From: Streptomyces polyasparticus | GTDB taxonomy: Bacteria > Actinomycetota > Actinomycetes > Streptomycetales > Streptomycetaceae | Assembly: GCF_014493765.1 (NCBI RefSeq) | Contig: NZ_JACTVJ010000004.1 | Coordinates: 434,001 to 498,000 of the forward strand | DNA length: 64,000 nt | Direction of reading: 5' to 3' | Shown here: positions 17,803 to 27,444 of the stretch, piece by piece | Layout: every line of letters starts with the position of its first letter | Position numbering within the stretch: position 1 is the stretch's first letter | Made by a program: the position numbers and the translations under genes | Notes under the pieces: generated by a model | Told to the model about the DNA's origin: nothing | The model's input: only the letters and a program-made list of their open reading frames with translations | Databases searched by the model: none

Positions 17803-18546
17803 TCAATGCCCGCGCTCTGCCCCGCCGTTGACCTGGATCACCTGCGAGGTGATGTGACCGGCCCCGGGCGACGCCAACCAGTGCAGGGTCCCCGCGATGT
17901 CCGCTGGCGTGCCCGGGCGCCCGGTGGAGGTCTCCGCGATCCGCGCGGCCCGCCGCTCCTCGGGCATCCCGGCACCGAAGAACTCGGTGTCCTCGACATA
18001 GCCGGGCGCCACCAGGTTCACGGTGATCCCGCGCGGCCCGAGGTCACGGGCCAGGTCATGGGCGTACGGGTGGAGCGCGGCCTTCGCCGCGGCGTACGCG
18101 CCCGAGCCCGAGCCCCGGTAGGCGGCGATGGAGCTGAGGAACAGCACCCGGCCGCCGGGCGAGACGAGCTGCTCGCGCAGGGCCTCGGTGAGCAGCGCGG
18201 CCGTCAGGACGTTGATCCGGAAGTTGACCGTCCAGGCGTGGGCGACCGCGTCGAGCGGATCGTCCGACTCCGCCCCGGGCTCGAGTCCGCCATTGCCGCC
18301 CGCGCTGTGGATGAGCACATCGACCCGGCCGCCGAGCTCCGCGGCCACGAACTCCCGTACTCCCCGCACCTCTTCGGGCTCCGCCAGATCCGCCGCATAC
18401 GTCACGGAGCCGGGCACCTGGGCCTTCTCCAGGACCTCACGTCGCCGTCCGAGCAGCAGCACCCGGTCCCCGTCCGCCGCGAAGGCCCGCGCGGCCGCGA
18501 GCCCGATCCCCGTACCACCACCGCTGATCACCACATTGCGCGTCAT
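17803..18546 (-). CDS. Short-chain dehydrogenase/reductase (SDR)
   Basis: A 247-aa classical SDR. The nucleotide-binding motif is GGGTGIG (9-15); the catalytic residues are Ser138/139, Tyr151 and Lys155 (YAAAK), and NSAG is replaced by HSAGGNGG. LLGRRRE after the second strand favours NADPH. The C-terminal VNGGA ending is the family hallmark of ketoacyl-reductase-like members. The substrate is unknown. It lies downstream of the antiporter gene on the same strand, 50 bases apart. Confidence 0.9.
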   Translation of the reverse strand: MTRNVVISGGGTGIGLAAARAFAADGDRVLLLGRRREVLEKAQVPGSVTYAADLAEPEEVRGVREFVAAELGGRVDVLIHSAGGNGGLEPGAESDDPLDAVAHAWTVNFRINVLTAALLTEALREQLVSPGGRVLFLSSIAAYRGSGSGAYAAAKAALHPYAHDLARDLGPRGITVNLVAPGYVEDTEFFGAGMPEERRAARIAETSTGRPGTPADIAGTLHWLASPGAGHITSQVIQVNGGAERGH

Positions 18547-18596
18547 ACGGAGATCGTACGAAGGCTCACGGCCGCGCCGCCCGGAAAAGACGGAGC

Positions 18597-20183
18597 TCAG
18601 CGCAGACTGCGCACATCCAGATGGCGAAGCACCCGGTCCACGATCTCCGGATCGGCACCGGGTTCGCTGCGTGCGGAGAGCACCTCGTGCCGGGCGGCCG
18701 ACATCATCTCGCCCCGGATGGAGCGCATCCGCTTCATCTTGGCGGCGCGCTCGGCCAAGTGTTCCTTGCGGTTGTCGTCGAGCATGTCCGGGTTGATGCG
18801 CATCCCGATGTCGAGGGCGGCACGCATCAGCTGATCCATCGACTCCTGAGACAGCTCCTCGACGGCCTCGATCTCCTTGAGCCGTGCCTTCGCCGCCTTC
18901 GTGGCCCGCAGCGCGAGCTCCCGCTCGAAGGCGTCCTCGGCCTCCGCGTCCGCCTCGACGCCGAGCCGGCGCACCAGCCAGGGCAGCGTCAGACCCTGGA
19001 CGACGAGGGTGACCATGATGACCCCGAACGCGATGAACACGATCTGGTCCCGGCCAGGGAACGGCGATCCGTCGTCCATGGTCAACGGCACGGCAAGGGC
19101 CAGCGCGACCGAGGCCACGCCCCGCATGCCCGACCACCACATGACGACGGTCTCGCGCCAGCTGACCGGGATCTCCTCCTCGTAATCCCTGCGGTCGTGC
19201 AGCCGTTTGGCGAGCCAGGTGGCCGGGAGCAGCCACAACAGCCGGAGGAACACGACGACTCCGACCACCGCCGCGGCCCAGCCGCTCCACTCGACCCAGC
19301 GGCCGGATGCGGCGCTGATGGCGTTGTGCAGTTCGAGCCCGATGAGCCCGAAGGCGATCCCGGTGACCAGGGTGTCGACGATCTCCCAGAAACTCCGGTT
19401 GACCAGCCGCCCCATGACATCGTCGGCGTCGGCGGCGTACTCGGCGACGAAGAGCGCGGTGACGAGCACGGCGAGCACCCCCGAGCCCTTCATCTCCTCG
19501 GCCGCGAGGTAGGAGACGAACGGCACGAGGAGCGTGAGACCGACCTGGAGCGTCGCGTCCCCGAGCAGCCCGATGAGCTTGTTCGTGGCCCAGCCGATGG
19601 CCACACCGACCACGATGGCGACGACCGCCGAGAGCACCAGGTCGAGCACGGCCTGCGGCAGCGAGAAGGTTCCGCTCACGGCGGCGGCGATCGCCACGTG
19701 GTAGAGCACGATCGCCGTCACGTCGTTGAAGAGCCCCTCGCCCTCCAGGATCGACACAAGCCGTCGCGGCAGCCCGAGTTGGCCGGCGACCGCGGTCGCC
19801 GCGACGGGGTCGGGCGGTGCGACCAGCGCACCGAGGGCGACGGCGGCGGCGATCGGCAGCCCCGGCACGAGGGCGTTGGCCACGGCGGCGACGGCCACGG
19901 TCGTCACGAACACCAGGGCGACGGCGAGCAGCAGAATGGGCCGCACATTGGCCGCGAACTGCCGCCAGGAGGTGCGCTGCACGGAGGCGTACAGCAGCGG
20001 CGGCAGCACCAGCGGCAGGATGTAATCGGGGTTGATCTCGACGTTCGGCACGAACGGAATCAGCGCGAGCACGATCCCGGCGAGCGTCATCAGCACGGGC
20101 GCCGGCAGCTTCAGCCGCTCCCCGACCGGCACACTGACCACGGCCCCGAGCAACAGCACGAAAAGCAGCGCCAACTGTTCCAC
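18597..20183 (-). CDS. Na+/H+ antiporter (CPA1 family)
   Basis: 528 aa with about 12 membrane segments over residues 1-410, followed by a charged, helical cytoplasmic tail of about 110 residues. Hallmarks are PPDPVAATAV, containing the functional Asp of helix 5, EGEGLFNDVTAIVLY with the Asn-Asp pair, and the SGMRGVASVALALA segment carrying the conserved Arg. It exchanges external protons for cytoplasmic Na+ (possibly K+) and so controls pH and sodium. The tail (ERELALRATKAAKARLKEIEA...) looks regulatory. The start MEQLALLFVLLLG begins directly in helix 1. Confidence 0.94.
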   Translation of the reverse strand: MEQLALLFVLLLGAVVSVPVGERLKLPAPVLMTLAGIVLALIPFVPNVEINPDYILPLVLPPLLYASVQRTSWRQFAANVRPILLLAVALVFVTTVAVAAVANALVPGLPIAAAVALGALVAPPDPVAATAVAGQLGLPRRLVSILEGEGLFNDVTAIVLYHVAIAAAVSGTFSLPQAVLDLVLSAVVAIVVGVAIGWATNKLIGLLGDATLQVGLTLLVPFVSYLAAEEMKGSGVLAVLVTALFVAEYAADADDVMGRLVNRSFWEIVDTLVTGIAFGLIGLELHNAISAASGRWVEWSGWAAAVVGVVVFLRLLWLLPATWLAKRLHDRRDYEEEIPVSWRETVVMWWSGMRGVASVALALAVPLTMDDGSPFPGRDQIVFIAFGVIMVTLVVQGLTLPWLVRRLGVEADAEAEDAFERELALRATKAAKARLKEIEAVEELSQESMDQLMRAALDIGMRINPDMLDDNRKEHLAERAAKMKRMRSIRGEMMSAARHEVLSARSEPGADPEIVDRVLRHLDVRSLR

Positions 20184-20284
20184 GGGGCCCTCCGGTCACA
20201 CGCCAAGATCACGTGCTCTCAAGAGTGCCACGCAAACCGGACATTACCCTCGGGCCCCACGACGAGCCGTCCGACAGCGCAGCC

Positions 20285-20785
20285 CTACTCCCCCAACACC
20301 CGCCGCATCCCCCGATGCGGAATCCCCGCATCAAGGAACTCCGGCCCGTACGCCTCGTACCCGAGCCGCTCATAGAAGCCCAGCGCATGCGTCTGCGCAT
20401 GCAGATCCACCGCGGAAAGACCCCGCGCTGCCGCACACTCCTCGATGGCCCGCACGAGCGCGATCCCGACCCCGAGCCCCCGCGCGGCCTTCGCCACGGC
20501 GAGCCGCCCGAGCGACCCCACCGAGGCGTCGCCCGTCTTGGCGAGCCCGGCGTCCCCGAACAGCAGCCGCCCGGTCCCGAGCGCCACCCCGTCCTCGGCC
20601 CGCACCGCGAGCACATGCACGGCGGAGGCGTCGTACTCGTCGTACTCGATTTCCTCGGCCACACCCTGCTCGGCGACGAAGACCTCCTTGCGCACGGCGA
20701 AACAGGCCGCGCGGTCCTCGTCGCTCACCGCTTCCCGTACGAGAAAGGGGGTCTCCGAGACCCCGAGCACCCAGGACCCGCTCAC
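20285..20785 (-). CDS. GNAT family N-acetyltransferase
   Basis: A 166-aa acetyltransferase using acetyl-CoA. The core includes [22 protein letters not shown], the GTGRLLF strand, the acetyl-CoA loop [17 protein letters not shown] (motif A) and [11 protein letters not shown] (motif B), the pattern of the ElaA-like branch. The start GTG at 20785 overlaps the rluD stop (GTGA), so it is translationally coupled to rluD. A start at one of the nearby GTG codons up to VSETPFL is also possible. The substrate is not known. Confidence 0.87.
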   Translation of the reverse strand: MSGSWVLGVSETPFLVREAVSDEDRAACFAVRKEVFVAEQGVAEEIEYDEYDASAVHVLAVRAEDGVALGTGRLLFGDAGLAKTGDASVGSLGRLAVAKAARGLGVGIALVRAIEECAAARGLSAVDLHAQTHALGFYERLGYEAYGPEFLDAGIPHRGMRRVLGE

Positions 20786-21726
20786 CCGTACGTCTCCGCC
20801 GCGATCAGGTCCAGCGCCTTCTGCAGATCGGCCGGGTACTCGCTCTCGAACTCGACCCAGCGCCCGTCCCCCGGGTGCTCGAACCCGAGCTTCACCGCGT
20901 GCAGCCACTGCCGCGTGAGCCCCAGCCGCTTCGCGAGCGTGGGATCGGCGCCGTACGTCAGGTCGCCGACACAGGGGTGTCGATGAGCCGACATATGGAC
21001 CCGGATCTGATGCGTACGCCCGGTCTCCAGCTTCACGTCGAGCAGCGAGGCCGACCGGTACGCCTCGATCAGGTCGTAGTGCGTCACGGACGGCTTGCCG
21101 TCGGCGGTGACGGCCCACTTGTAGTCGTGCTGCGGGTGGCGCCCGATGGGGGCGTCGATCGTGCCGCTCAGCGGGTCCGGGTGCCCCTGCACCAGCGTGT
21201 GGTACCGCTTCTCCGGCACCCGCTCCTTGAACTGCCGCTTCAGCGAGGTGTACGCACGCTCCGACTTGGCGACCACCATCAGACCGGACGTACCGACGTC
21301 GAGCCGGTGCACCACGCCCTGCCGCTCGGCCGCACCGGACGTGGAGATCCGGTAGCCGGCCGCCGCGAGGCCGCCGATCACGGTGGTCCCGGTCCAGCCC
21401 GGCGAGGGGTGCGCGGCCACGCCCACCGGCTTCACGATCACGACGATGTCGTCGTCGTCGTAAGCGATCTCCATGCCCTCGACGGGCTCGGCCACGATCT
21501 GTACGGGCGCGGGCGCCTGCGGCATCTCGACCTCGAGCCAGGCGCCCCCGTGCACCCGCTCGGACTTCCCGACCACAGCCCCGTCGACCTGCACCTTTCC
21601 GGCAGCAGCCAGCTCGGCCGCCTTGGTGCGGGAGAAGCCGAACATCCGGGAGATGGCAGCGTCGACGCGCTCGCCCTCCAGGCCGTCAGGTACGGGCAGA
21701 CTGCGGATCTCGGGGTGTGTGCTCAC
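20782..21726 (-). CDS. rluD: Large-subunit rRNA pseudouridine synthase (RluA/RluD family)
   Basis: 314 aa. An N-terminal S4 RNA-binding domain (residues 19-75, with [18 protein letters not shown]) is joined to the pseudouridine synthase domain. The catalytic motif [13 protein letters not shown] places the nucleophilic Asp at residue 143, and [10 protein letters not shown] and [10 protein letters not shown] are the other RluA signatures. By family it modifies uridines of 23S rRNA helix 69. It lies downstream of lspA in the same direction, 98 bases away, and is coupled to the GNAT gene. Confidence 0.95.
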   Translation of the reverse strand: MSTHPEIRSLPVPDGLEGERVDAAISRMFGFSRTKAAELAAAGKVQVDGAVVGKSERVHGGAWLEVEMPQAPAPVQIVAEPVEGMEIAYDDDDIVVIVKPVGVAAHPSPGWTGTTVIGGLAAAGYRISTSGAAERQGVVHRLDVGTSGLMVVAKSERAYTSLKRQFKERVPEKRYHTLVQGHPDPLSGTIDAPIGRHPQHDYKWAVTADGKPSVTHYDLIEAYRSASLLDVKLETGRTHQIRVHMSAHRHPCVGDLTYGADPTLAKRLGLTRQWLHAVKLGFEHPGDGRWVEFESEYPADLQKALDLIAAETYG

Positions 21727-21824
21727 CTGGAAAGTATGACGGACCGCCGCGGACAGTTCGTCCGCGGCGGTCCGCCGGTGCTCTGGAAGCCTCAGGCCCT
21801 CAGTGCTCGTGGGGCTTCAGGCCC

Positions 21825-22415
21825 TCAGTCCTTGTGTACGGTCCCGTCCGGGTCCAGGCCCCTGAAGGACAGGATCACGATCAGGATGCCGCCGCACACG
21901 ATTGCCGAGTCCGCCAGGTTGAACACGGCGAAGTTCTTGGGCGCGATGAAGTCCACGACATGGCCCTCGAAAACGCCGGGGGCACGGAAGATGCGGTCCG
22001 TCAGATTGCCGAAGGCACCGCCGAGCAGCAGACCGAGCGCGATGGCCCAGGGCAGGCTGTAGAGCTTGCGGGCGAGCCGCGCGATCACCACGACCACCGC
22101 CGCGGCGATGAAGGTGAAGATCACGGTGAAGGCCTCACCGATGCCGAAGGCCGCACCCGCGTTCCGGATCGCCTCGAAGCGCAGCCAGTCCCCGATGATC
22201 TCGATCGGCTCGTGGTGCTCGAGCTTGGCGACCACGATCATCTTGCTGATCAGATCGAGCGCATAGGCGACCGCGGCGACCGCGAAGAGCGCCACGATCC
22301 TGCGGCGCCCCTTCGGTGCCTGCTCGCCCCCGGGGACCGACTCGGCCTGCGGATCCTGCTCCGGCTCCGCACCCTCAACATCCGGCGTACCGATGATGCT
22401 CTCCGCCTCTGCCAC
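21825..22415 (-). CDS. lspA: Lipoprotein signal peptidase II
   Basis: A 196-aa aspartyl protease that removes signal peptides from diacylglyceryl-modified prolipoproteins in the membrane. Four membrane helices follow an acidic cytoplasmic N-terminus of about 37 residues. The catalytic aspartates are D140 (GNLTDRIFR) and D169 (FNLADSAI), and NAGAAFGIG is the conserved motif. It lies between the dksA-like gene and rluD, all on the minus strand. A short imperfect direct repeat (GGCTTCAGGCCCTCAG type) lies between its stop and rluD. Confidence 0.97.
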   Translation of the reverse strand: MAEAESIIGTPDVEGAEPEQDPQAESVPGGEQAPKGRRRIVALFAVAAVAYALDLISKMIVVAKLEHHEPIEIIGDWLRFEAIRNAGAAFGIGEAFTVIFTFIAAAVVVVIARLARKLYSLPWAIALGLLLGGAFGNLTDRIFRAPGVFEGHVVDFIAPKNFAVFNLADSAIVCGGILIVILSFRGLDPDGTVHKD

Positions 22416-22482
22416 GTGAGTCCCTCAACCTAGATGCCTGACTGAGCACGAGGGTACGACACATGCGTACTGCGTCCGAGAC

Positions 22483-23481
22483 TCAGTGGCGCCGTTCCTG
22501 CTTCTGCTTGCACTCCACGCACAGGGTCGCCCGCGGGAAGGCCTGCATACGCGCCTTGCCGATCGGGTTCCCGCAGTTCTCGCACAGGCCGTACGTCCCC
22601 GCGTCCAGGCGGTCGAGAGCCCGCTCGCTCTGCTCCAGCATCTCGCGGGCGTTGTTGGCGAGCGCCATCTCGTGCTCGCGCGTGATGTTCTTCGTGCCGG
22701 TGTCGGCCTGGTCGTCGCCGGCCCCGTCGCCCGAGTCGCGCATCAGACCGGCGAGCGCCTCCTCGGAGGACGCGATCTCGGCGCGCAGCCGCAGGATCTC
22801 CGTCTGCAGCTCGGTCCGCGCCTCGGTCACCTCCTCGGGAGTCCACGGGTCCTCACCGGGACGTACGGCGAGCTCACCGGGCTCGGCCGCGACGCCGCGC
22901 GCCTTGGGCACCGCACCCCCACCCTTGCCCGAAGCGACCGTCTCGACCGTCTTCACAGCCTTCTTCGCACTCACCGACCTGGCTCCCGTCTGCTTCGCGG
23001 CCTGTTCGCTGCTGTCCGGCTTGCTCTGCGCCTTGCTGGCCGCCGCCTTCTTGGCCGGCGTCTTCTTCACCGCTGCCTTCTTGGCCACGGCCTTCTTCGC
23101 CGGGGCCTGCTCGGCCACGGCCTTCTTGACCGGAGCCTTCTTCGCAGGAGCCTTCGCCGCGGTCTTCTCCGCGGCGCCCTCCTGCGTGGTGCCCTTTTCC
23201 GCGGCACCTTCCTGCGAGGTGCTCTTCTTCGCGGCCGCCTTCTTGGCCGCGGCCGTCGTCTTCACGGCGGCCTTCTTCGCCGCGGCCGTCGTCTTCACGG
23301 CGGCCTTCTTCGCCGTGGTCTTCTTCGCCGTCGCGGTCGACTTCACGGCCTTCTCCGGCTTCACCGCCTTGTCCGTACGAGGTGCCGCAGCAGCGGTCGA
23401 CTTCTTTCCGCTCACGTCCTTTGCCGCGGAAGTGGATCTGCTCGACGCCGAGTGCTGTTCGGCGGTCTCTTTCGCCACCAT
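22483..23481 (-). CDS. DksA/TraR-type zinc-finger protein with Lys/Ala-rich N-terminus
   Basis: 332 aa. The C-terminal third is a DksA/TraR domain: a coiled coil (TELQTEILRLRAEIASSEEAL) and a C4 zinc finger with C300, C303, C321 and C324 (CENCGNPIGKARMQAFPRATLC). Such proteins bind the RNA polymerase secondary channel. The N-terminal 200 residues are low complexity, Lys/Ala/Thr-rich, with repeated KKAAVKTTAA-like units resembling histone-H1-like DNA-binding tails. The ATG at 23481 gives MVAKETAEQ. A TCACA-TAT-TGTGA inverted repeat (23495-23507) lies just upstream. The DksA coiled-coil tip residues cannot be confirmed by eye. Confidence 0.9.
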   Translation of the reverse strand: MVAKETAEQHSASSRSTSAAKDVSGKKSTAAAAPRTDKAVKPEKAVKSTATAKKTTAKKAAVKTTAAAKKAAVKTTAAAKKAAAKKSTSQEGAAEKGTTQEGAAEKTAAKAPAKKAPVKKAVAEQAPAKKAVAKKAAVKKTPAKKAAASKAQSKPDSSEQAAKQTGARSVSAKKAVKTVETVASGKGGGAVPKARGVAAEPGELAVRPGEDPWTPEEVTEARTELQTEILRLRAEIASSEEALAGLMRDSGDGAGDDQADTGTKNITREHEMALANNAREMLEQSERALDRLDAGTYGLCENCGNPIGKARMQAFPRATLCVECKQKQERRH

Positions 23482-23494
23482 GGCCGCGGCCCCT

Positions 23495-23507
23495 TCACAT
23501 ATTGTGA
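23495..23507. promoter_or_regulatory. TCACA-N3-TGTGA inverted repeat upstream of the dksA-like gene
   Basis: Five-base arms around TAT, 14 bases upstream of the ATG at 23481, in an AT-rich pocket. It could be an operator or simply part of the leader. The remainder of the gap up to about 23,790 shows no other clear element. Confidence 0.35.
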
Positions 23508-23792
23508 TCTTGCTCGCGAATCGTGCTGGGACGATAAATCGACTCCAGGCCCGCGGCAACGGGGCACGCCGCCCGATCCACCCGCCCCGCGACGTGCACG
23601 CGACGGGTCTGCATCGGTTGTGCCCAGCTCCCCGCCCGGTAATCCGCGACTCGGCTCCGGCCGGATCCCCAGAAGGCACCGAGTGGCCATTCGGGTCACT
23701 CCCCTCCCACCCGGGGCCCGCCCCGCAGATCCCGTTCCGCGCCCGAAAACCGGTCGGCCGAGCCCCGCCCGGCGCCGTACACTGGGCGCAGC

Positions 23793-24074
23793 GAAAAGGC
23801 ATCGATGGGGACGAGTAGCGTCCGTACGCAGCCCAGAGCGACCCGGGGACGGTGTGAGCCCGGGGGCGAGCGCGAGCGTGAAGATCACCCCGGAGCCGCC
23901 GGAAGAACGCTCTCGAGGACAGAGAGCCAGTAGACCCGGCGTCGCGCCCCAATGAGGGGGCTCACCGGCAGCGGCCGGGGAGCCAAGGAGGGTGGTACCG
24001 CGGGAGCCCTGCGCCAGGAGCTGCAGGCACTCGTCCCTCCGACGGAAGGCAGCACATCCGCCGGAGGACGACAG
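23793..24074 (+). promoter_or_regulatory. T-box leader (tRNA-Ile sensing, translational) of ileS
   Basis: The leader contains the conserved T-box AGGGTGGTACCGCG (23989-24002), which pairs with the NCCA end of uncharged tRNA. A stem I region has an isoleucine specifier ATC at 23884-23886, and GACGAGTAGCG lies near 23810. There is no terminator before the gene. Instead TCGTCCcTCC (24031-24040) can pair with GGAGGACGA (24063-24071), hiding the ileS ribosome site, so the switch should act on translation, as in other actinobacterial ileS leaders. A -10-like TACACT at about 23778-23783 fits a start near 23790. The 5' edge given is approximate. Confidence 0.9.
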
Positions 24075-27000
24075 ATGACGCAGTACCAGCAGGTACCCGC
24101 CCAGGTCGACCTGCCCGCCCTCGAGCACGCGGTGCTCGACTTCTGGCGCGAGCAGAAGATCTTCGCGAAGAGCCTCGAGCAGACCGAGGGACGCCCCGAG
24201 TGGGTGTTCTACGAGGGCCCGCCGACGGCCAACGGCATGCCGGGCGCCCACCACATCGAGGCCCGCGTCTTCAAGGACGTCTTCCCGCGCTTCCGCACGA
24301 TGCGCGGTTACCACGTCGGCCGCAAGGCCGGCTGGGACTGCCACGGCCTGCCCGTCGAGCTCGCCGTCGAGAAGGAGCTCGGCTTCAACGGCAAGAAGGA
24401 CATCGAGGCGTACGGCATCGCCGAGTTCAACGCCAAGTGCCGTGAGTCCGTGACCCGGCACACCGACGCCTTCACCGACCTGACGACCCGCATGGGCTAC
24501 TGGGTCGACCTCGACGACGCCTACCGCACGATGGACCCCGAGTACGTGGAGTCCGTGTGGTGGTCGCTCAAGGAGATCTTCAACAAGGATCTCCTGGTCC
24601 AGGACCACCGCGTGGCCCCCTGGTGCCCGCGCTGCGGCACGGGTCTGTCGGACCACGAGCTCGCGCAGGGCTACGAGACGGTCGTCGACCCGTCGGTCTT
24701 CGTCCGTTTCCCCCTCACCTCCGGGCCTCTGGCGGGCGAAGCCGCGCTCCTGGTCTGGACGACGACGCCCTGGACCCTGGTGTCCAACACGGCCGTCGCC
24801 GCGCACCCCGACGTCACCTATGTCGTGGCGACGAACGGCACCGAGAAGCTCGTGGTCGCCGAGCCGCTGCTCGCGAAGGCCCTCGGCGAGGGCTGGGAGG
24901 CCACCGGCCAGACCTTCACGGGCGCCGAAATGGAGCGCTGGAACTACCAACGTCCGTTCGAGCTGGTGGAGTTCCCGGCCAAGGCCCACTTCGTGGTCAA
25001 CGCCGAGTACGTGACGACCGAGGACGGTACGGGTCTGGTCCACCAGTCCCCCGCGTTCGGCGCCGACGACCTCCTGGTCTGCAAGGCGTACGAGCTCCCC
25101 GTCGTGAACCCGGTGCTGCCCGACGGCACGTTCGCGCCCGAGGTCCCGATGGTCGGCGGTGTCTTCTTCAAGAAGGCCGACGAGAAGCTCACCGCGGATC
25201 TGCAGGAGCGCGGCCTGCTCTTCAAGCACATCCCGTACGAGCACAGCTACCCGCACTGCTGGCGCTGCCACACCGCGCTGCTGTACTACGCGCAGCCCTC
25301 CTGGTACATCCGCACCACCGCGGTCAAGGACCGTCTCCTCGAGGAGAACGAGAAGACCAACTGGTTCCCGGAGTCGGTCAAGCACGGCCGCTTCGGTGAC
25401 TGGCTGAACAACAACATCGACTGGGCCCTGTCCCGCAACCGCTACTGGGGCACCCCGCTGCCGATCTGGCGCTGCGAGGACAGCCACCTCACCTGCGTCG
25501 GCTCCCTGGCCGAGCTCTCCGAGCTGACCGGCACCGACCAGTCGAACCTGGACCCGCACCGCCCGTTCATCGACAAGGTCACCTTCACCTGCACCCACGA
25601 GGGCTGCTCCCTCGAAGCGGTGCGCGTGCCGGAGGTCATCGACGCCTGGTACGACTCGGGCTCGATGCCGTTCGCGCAGTGGGGCTACCCGCACAAGAAC
25701 AAGGAGCTCTTCGAGTCGCGCTACCCGGCGCAGTTCATCTCGGAGGCCATCGACCAGACCCGCGGCTGGTTCTACACGCTGATGGCCGTCGGCACCCTGG
25801 TCTTCGACAAGTCGTCCTACGAGAACGTGGTCTGCCTCGGCCACATCCTCGCCGAGGACGGCCGCAAGATGTCCAAGCACCTGGGCAACACCCTGGAGCC
25901 CATCCCGCTCATGGACCAGCACGGCGCCGACGCGGTGCGCTGGTTCATGGCGGCCGGCGGCTCCCCGTGGGCCGCGCGCCGCGTGGGCCACGGCACGATC
26001 CAGGAGGTCGTCCGCAAGACCCTCCTCACGTACTGGAACACGGTCGCCTTCCAGGCCCTGTACGCCCGTACGTCGAAGTGGGCGCCGAGCGACGCCGACC
26101 CGGCCGCGGCCGAACGCCCGCTCCTCGACCGCTGGTTGCTCTCCGAGCTCAACGCGCTCGTCGAGCAGACCACCGAGGCCATGGAGGCGTACGACACCCA
26201 GCGGGCCGGCAAGCTCCTGTCGTCCTTCGTCGACGATCTCTCCAACTGGTACGTGCGCCGCTCGCGCCGCCGCTTCTGGCAGGGCGACAAGGCCGCGCTG
26301 CGCACGCTGCACGAGGTCGTCGAGACGGTCACGCGCCTGATGGCCCCGCTGACCCCGTTCATCACCGAGCGGGTCTGGCAGGACCTGGTCGTGCCCGTGA
26401 CGCCCGGCGCCCCGGAGTCGGTGCACCTGTCCACCTGGCCGGAGGCGGACAAGTCCCTTGTGGACCCGTCCCTTTCCGCGCAGATGACACTGGCCCGCCG
26501 TCTGGTGGAGCTCGGCCGCGCGACCCGCGCCGAGTCGGGTGTGAAGACCCGCCAGCCGCTGTCCCGTGCGCTGATCGCCGCGGTCGGCTTCGAGCAGCTC
26601 GGCGAGGAACTGCGCGCGCAGATCACCGAGGAGCTCAACGTCCAGTCCCTCGCGTCCCTGAGCGAGGTCGGCGGCTCGCTGGTCGACACCACCGCCAAGG
26701 CCAACTTCCGCGCGCTCGGCAAGCGCTTCGGCAAGGGCGTCCAGGACGTGGCCAAGGCCGTCGCGAACGCGGACGCCGCGGCGCTGTCCCTGGCGCTGCG
26801 CGAGGGCACGGCCACGGTCGAGGTCAACGGCGAGACGGTCACCCTGACCCCCGAGGAGGTCTTCATCATGGAGACCCCGCGCGAGGGCTGGTCGGTCGCC
26901 TCGGAGGCCGGTGCCACGGTCGCCCTCGACCTGGAGATCAGCGAGGAACTGCGCCGTGCGGGCCTGGCCCGTGACGCGATCCGGCTGATCCAGGAGGCCC

Positions 27001-27218
27001 GCAAGAACAGCGGCTTCGACGTCGCGGACCGCATCGCGGTGCGCTGGACGTCCACGGACCCCGCACTGACCGAGGCACTCACCGAGCACGCCGAACTCAT
27101 CGCGGACGAGGTCCTCGCCGTGGACTACGCCCGGGGCGATGCGGACGACTCGTACGGCGAGACGTTCACGGACGAGGCCCTGGGCCTCACCTTCCGCCTC
27201 CGCAAGACGCAGTCGTAA
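24075..27218 (+). CDS. ileS: Isoleucyl-tRNA synthetase
   Basis: A 1047-aa class I synthetase charging tRNA-Ile. The N-terminal nucleotide-binding motif is NGMPGAHH in the HIGH position, and the second signature reads DGRKMSKHLGN (KMSKH rather than KMSKS). The editing domain contains the TTPWTLVSN strand, and WCPRCGTGLS and CWRCHTALLY are zinc or tRNA-contact segments. The length and the C-terminal tail agree with the long eukaryote-like IleS type of actinobacteria. ATG 24075 has GGAGG seven bases upstream, within the T-box sequestrator. It ends at a cluster of hairpins shared with divIVA. Confidence 0.97.
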   Translation: MTQYQQVPAQVDLPALEHAVLDFWREQKIFAKSLEQTEGRPEWVFYEGPPTANGMPGAHHIEARVFKDVFPRFRTMRGYHVGRKAGWDCHGLPVELAVEKELGFNGKKDIEAYGIAEFNAKCRESVTRHTDAFTDLTTRMGYWVDLDDAYRTMDPEYVESVWWSLKEIFNKDLLVQDHRVAPWCPRCGTGLSDHELAQGYETVVDPSVFVRFPLTSGPLAGEAALLVWTTTPWTLVSNTAVAAHPDVTYVVATNGTEKLVVAEPLLAKALGEGWEATGQTFTGAEMERWNYQRPFELVEFPAKAHFVVNAEYVTTEDGTGLVHQSPAFGADDLLVCKAYELPVVNPVLPDGTFAPEVPMVGGVFFKKADEKLTADLQERGLLFKHIPYEHSYPHCWRCHTALLYYAQPSWYIRTTAVKDRLLEENEKTNWFPESVKHGRFGDWLNNNIDWALSRNRYWGTPLPIWRCEDSHLTCVGSLAELSELTGTDQSNLDPHRPFIDKVTFTCTHEGCSLEAVRVPEVIDAWYDSGSMPFAQWGYPHKNKELFESRYPAQFISEAIDQTRGWFYTLMAVGTLVFDKSSYENVVCLGHILAEDGRKMSKHLGNTLEPIPLMDQHGADAVRWFMAAGGSPWAARRVGHGTIQEVVRKTLLTYWNTVAFQALYARTSKWAPSDADPAAAERPLLDRWLLSELNALVEQTTEAMEAYDTQRAGKLLSSFVDDLSNWYVRRSRRRFWQGDKAALRTLHEVVETVTRLMAPLTPFITERVWQDLVVPVTPGAPESVHLSTWPEADKSLVDPSLSAQMTLARRLVELGRATRAESGVKTRQPLSRALIAAVGFEQLGEELRAQITEELNVQSLASLSEVGGSLVDTTAKANFRALGKRFGKGVQDVAKAVANADAAALSLALREGTATVEVNGETVTLTPEEVFIMETPREGWSVASEAGATVALDLEISEELRRAGLARDAIRLIQEARKNSGFDVADRIAVRWTSTDPALTEALTEHAELIADEVLAVDYARGDADDSYGETFTDEALGLTFRLRKTQS

Positions 27219-27225
27219 GCAGCCG

Positions 27226-27255
27226 GTGGGGCCTTGGCAACCGCCAAGGCCCCAC
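27226..27255 (+). terminator. ileS terminator hairpin 1
   Basis: A perfect 13-bp stem (GTGGGGCCTTGGC with its complement) and a 4-base loop, eight bases after the ileS stop codon. Confidence 0.93.
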
Positions 27256-27268
27256 CACGCCGGCAACC

Positions 27269-27319
27269 CGAAGGCCCGCCCCACCCGATCCAGTGGATCC
27301 AGGTGAAGGCGGGCCTTCG
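27269..27319. terminator. Hairpin 2 between ileS and divIVA
   Basis: A 12-bp stem (27269-27280 with 27308-27319, CGAAGGCCCGCC) around a 27-base loop that itself holds a CCAGTGG/ATCCAGG-type small palindrome. Confidence 0.75.
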
Positions 27320-27363
27320 GCGTTGTGTGCCGCCGCACACCTGGCCACCGCCAGGCATACAAA

Positions 27364-27400
27364 AGGGCCGGGCCCCGGGGAATCCCCGGGGCCCGGCCCT
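27364..27400. terminator. Hairpin 3, bidirectional, next to the divIVA end
   Basis: A 17-bp perfect stem (27364-27380 with 27384-27400) with a 3-base loop, 44 bases from the divIVA stop. It can end both the ileS and the divIVA transcripts. Confidence 0.9.
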
Positions 27401-27444
27401 ACAAGCCGCCGACGGCTACACGCGCAACCCGCGCGCAGAACCCG

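Noticed and set aside
23412-27362. Very long minus-strand open frame opposite ileS
   Set aside because: The same GC shadow effect; the plus-strand frame is a complete IleS and the T-box leader belongs to it.
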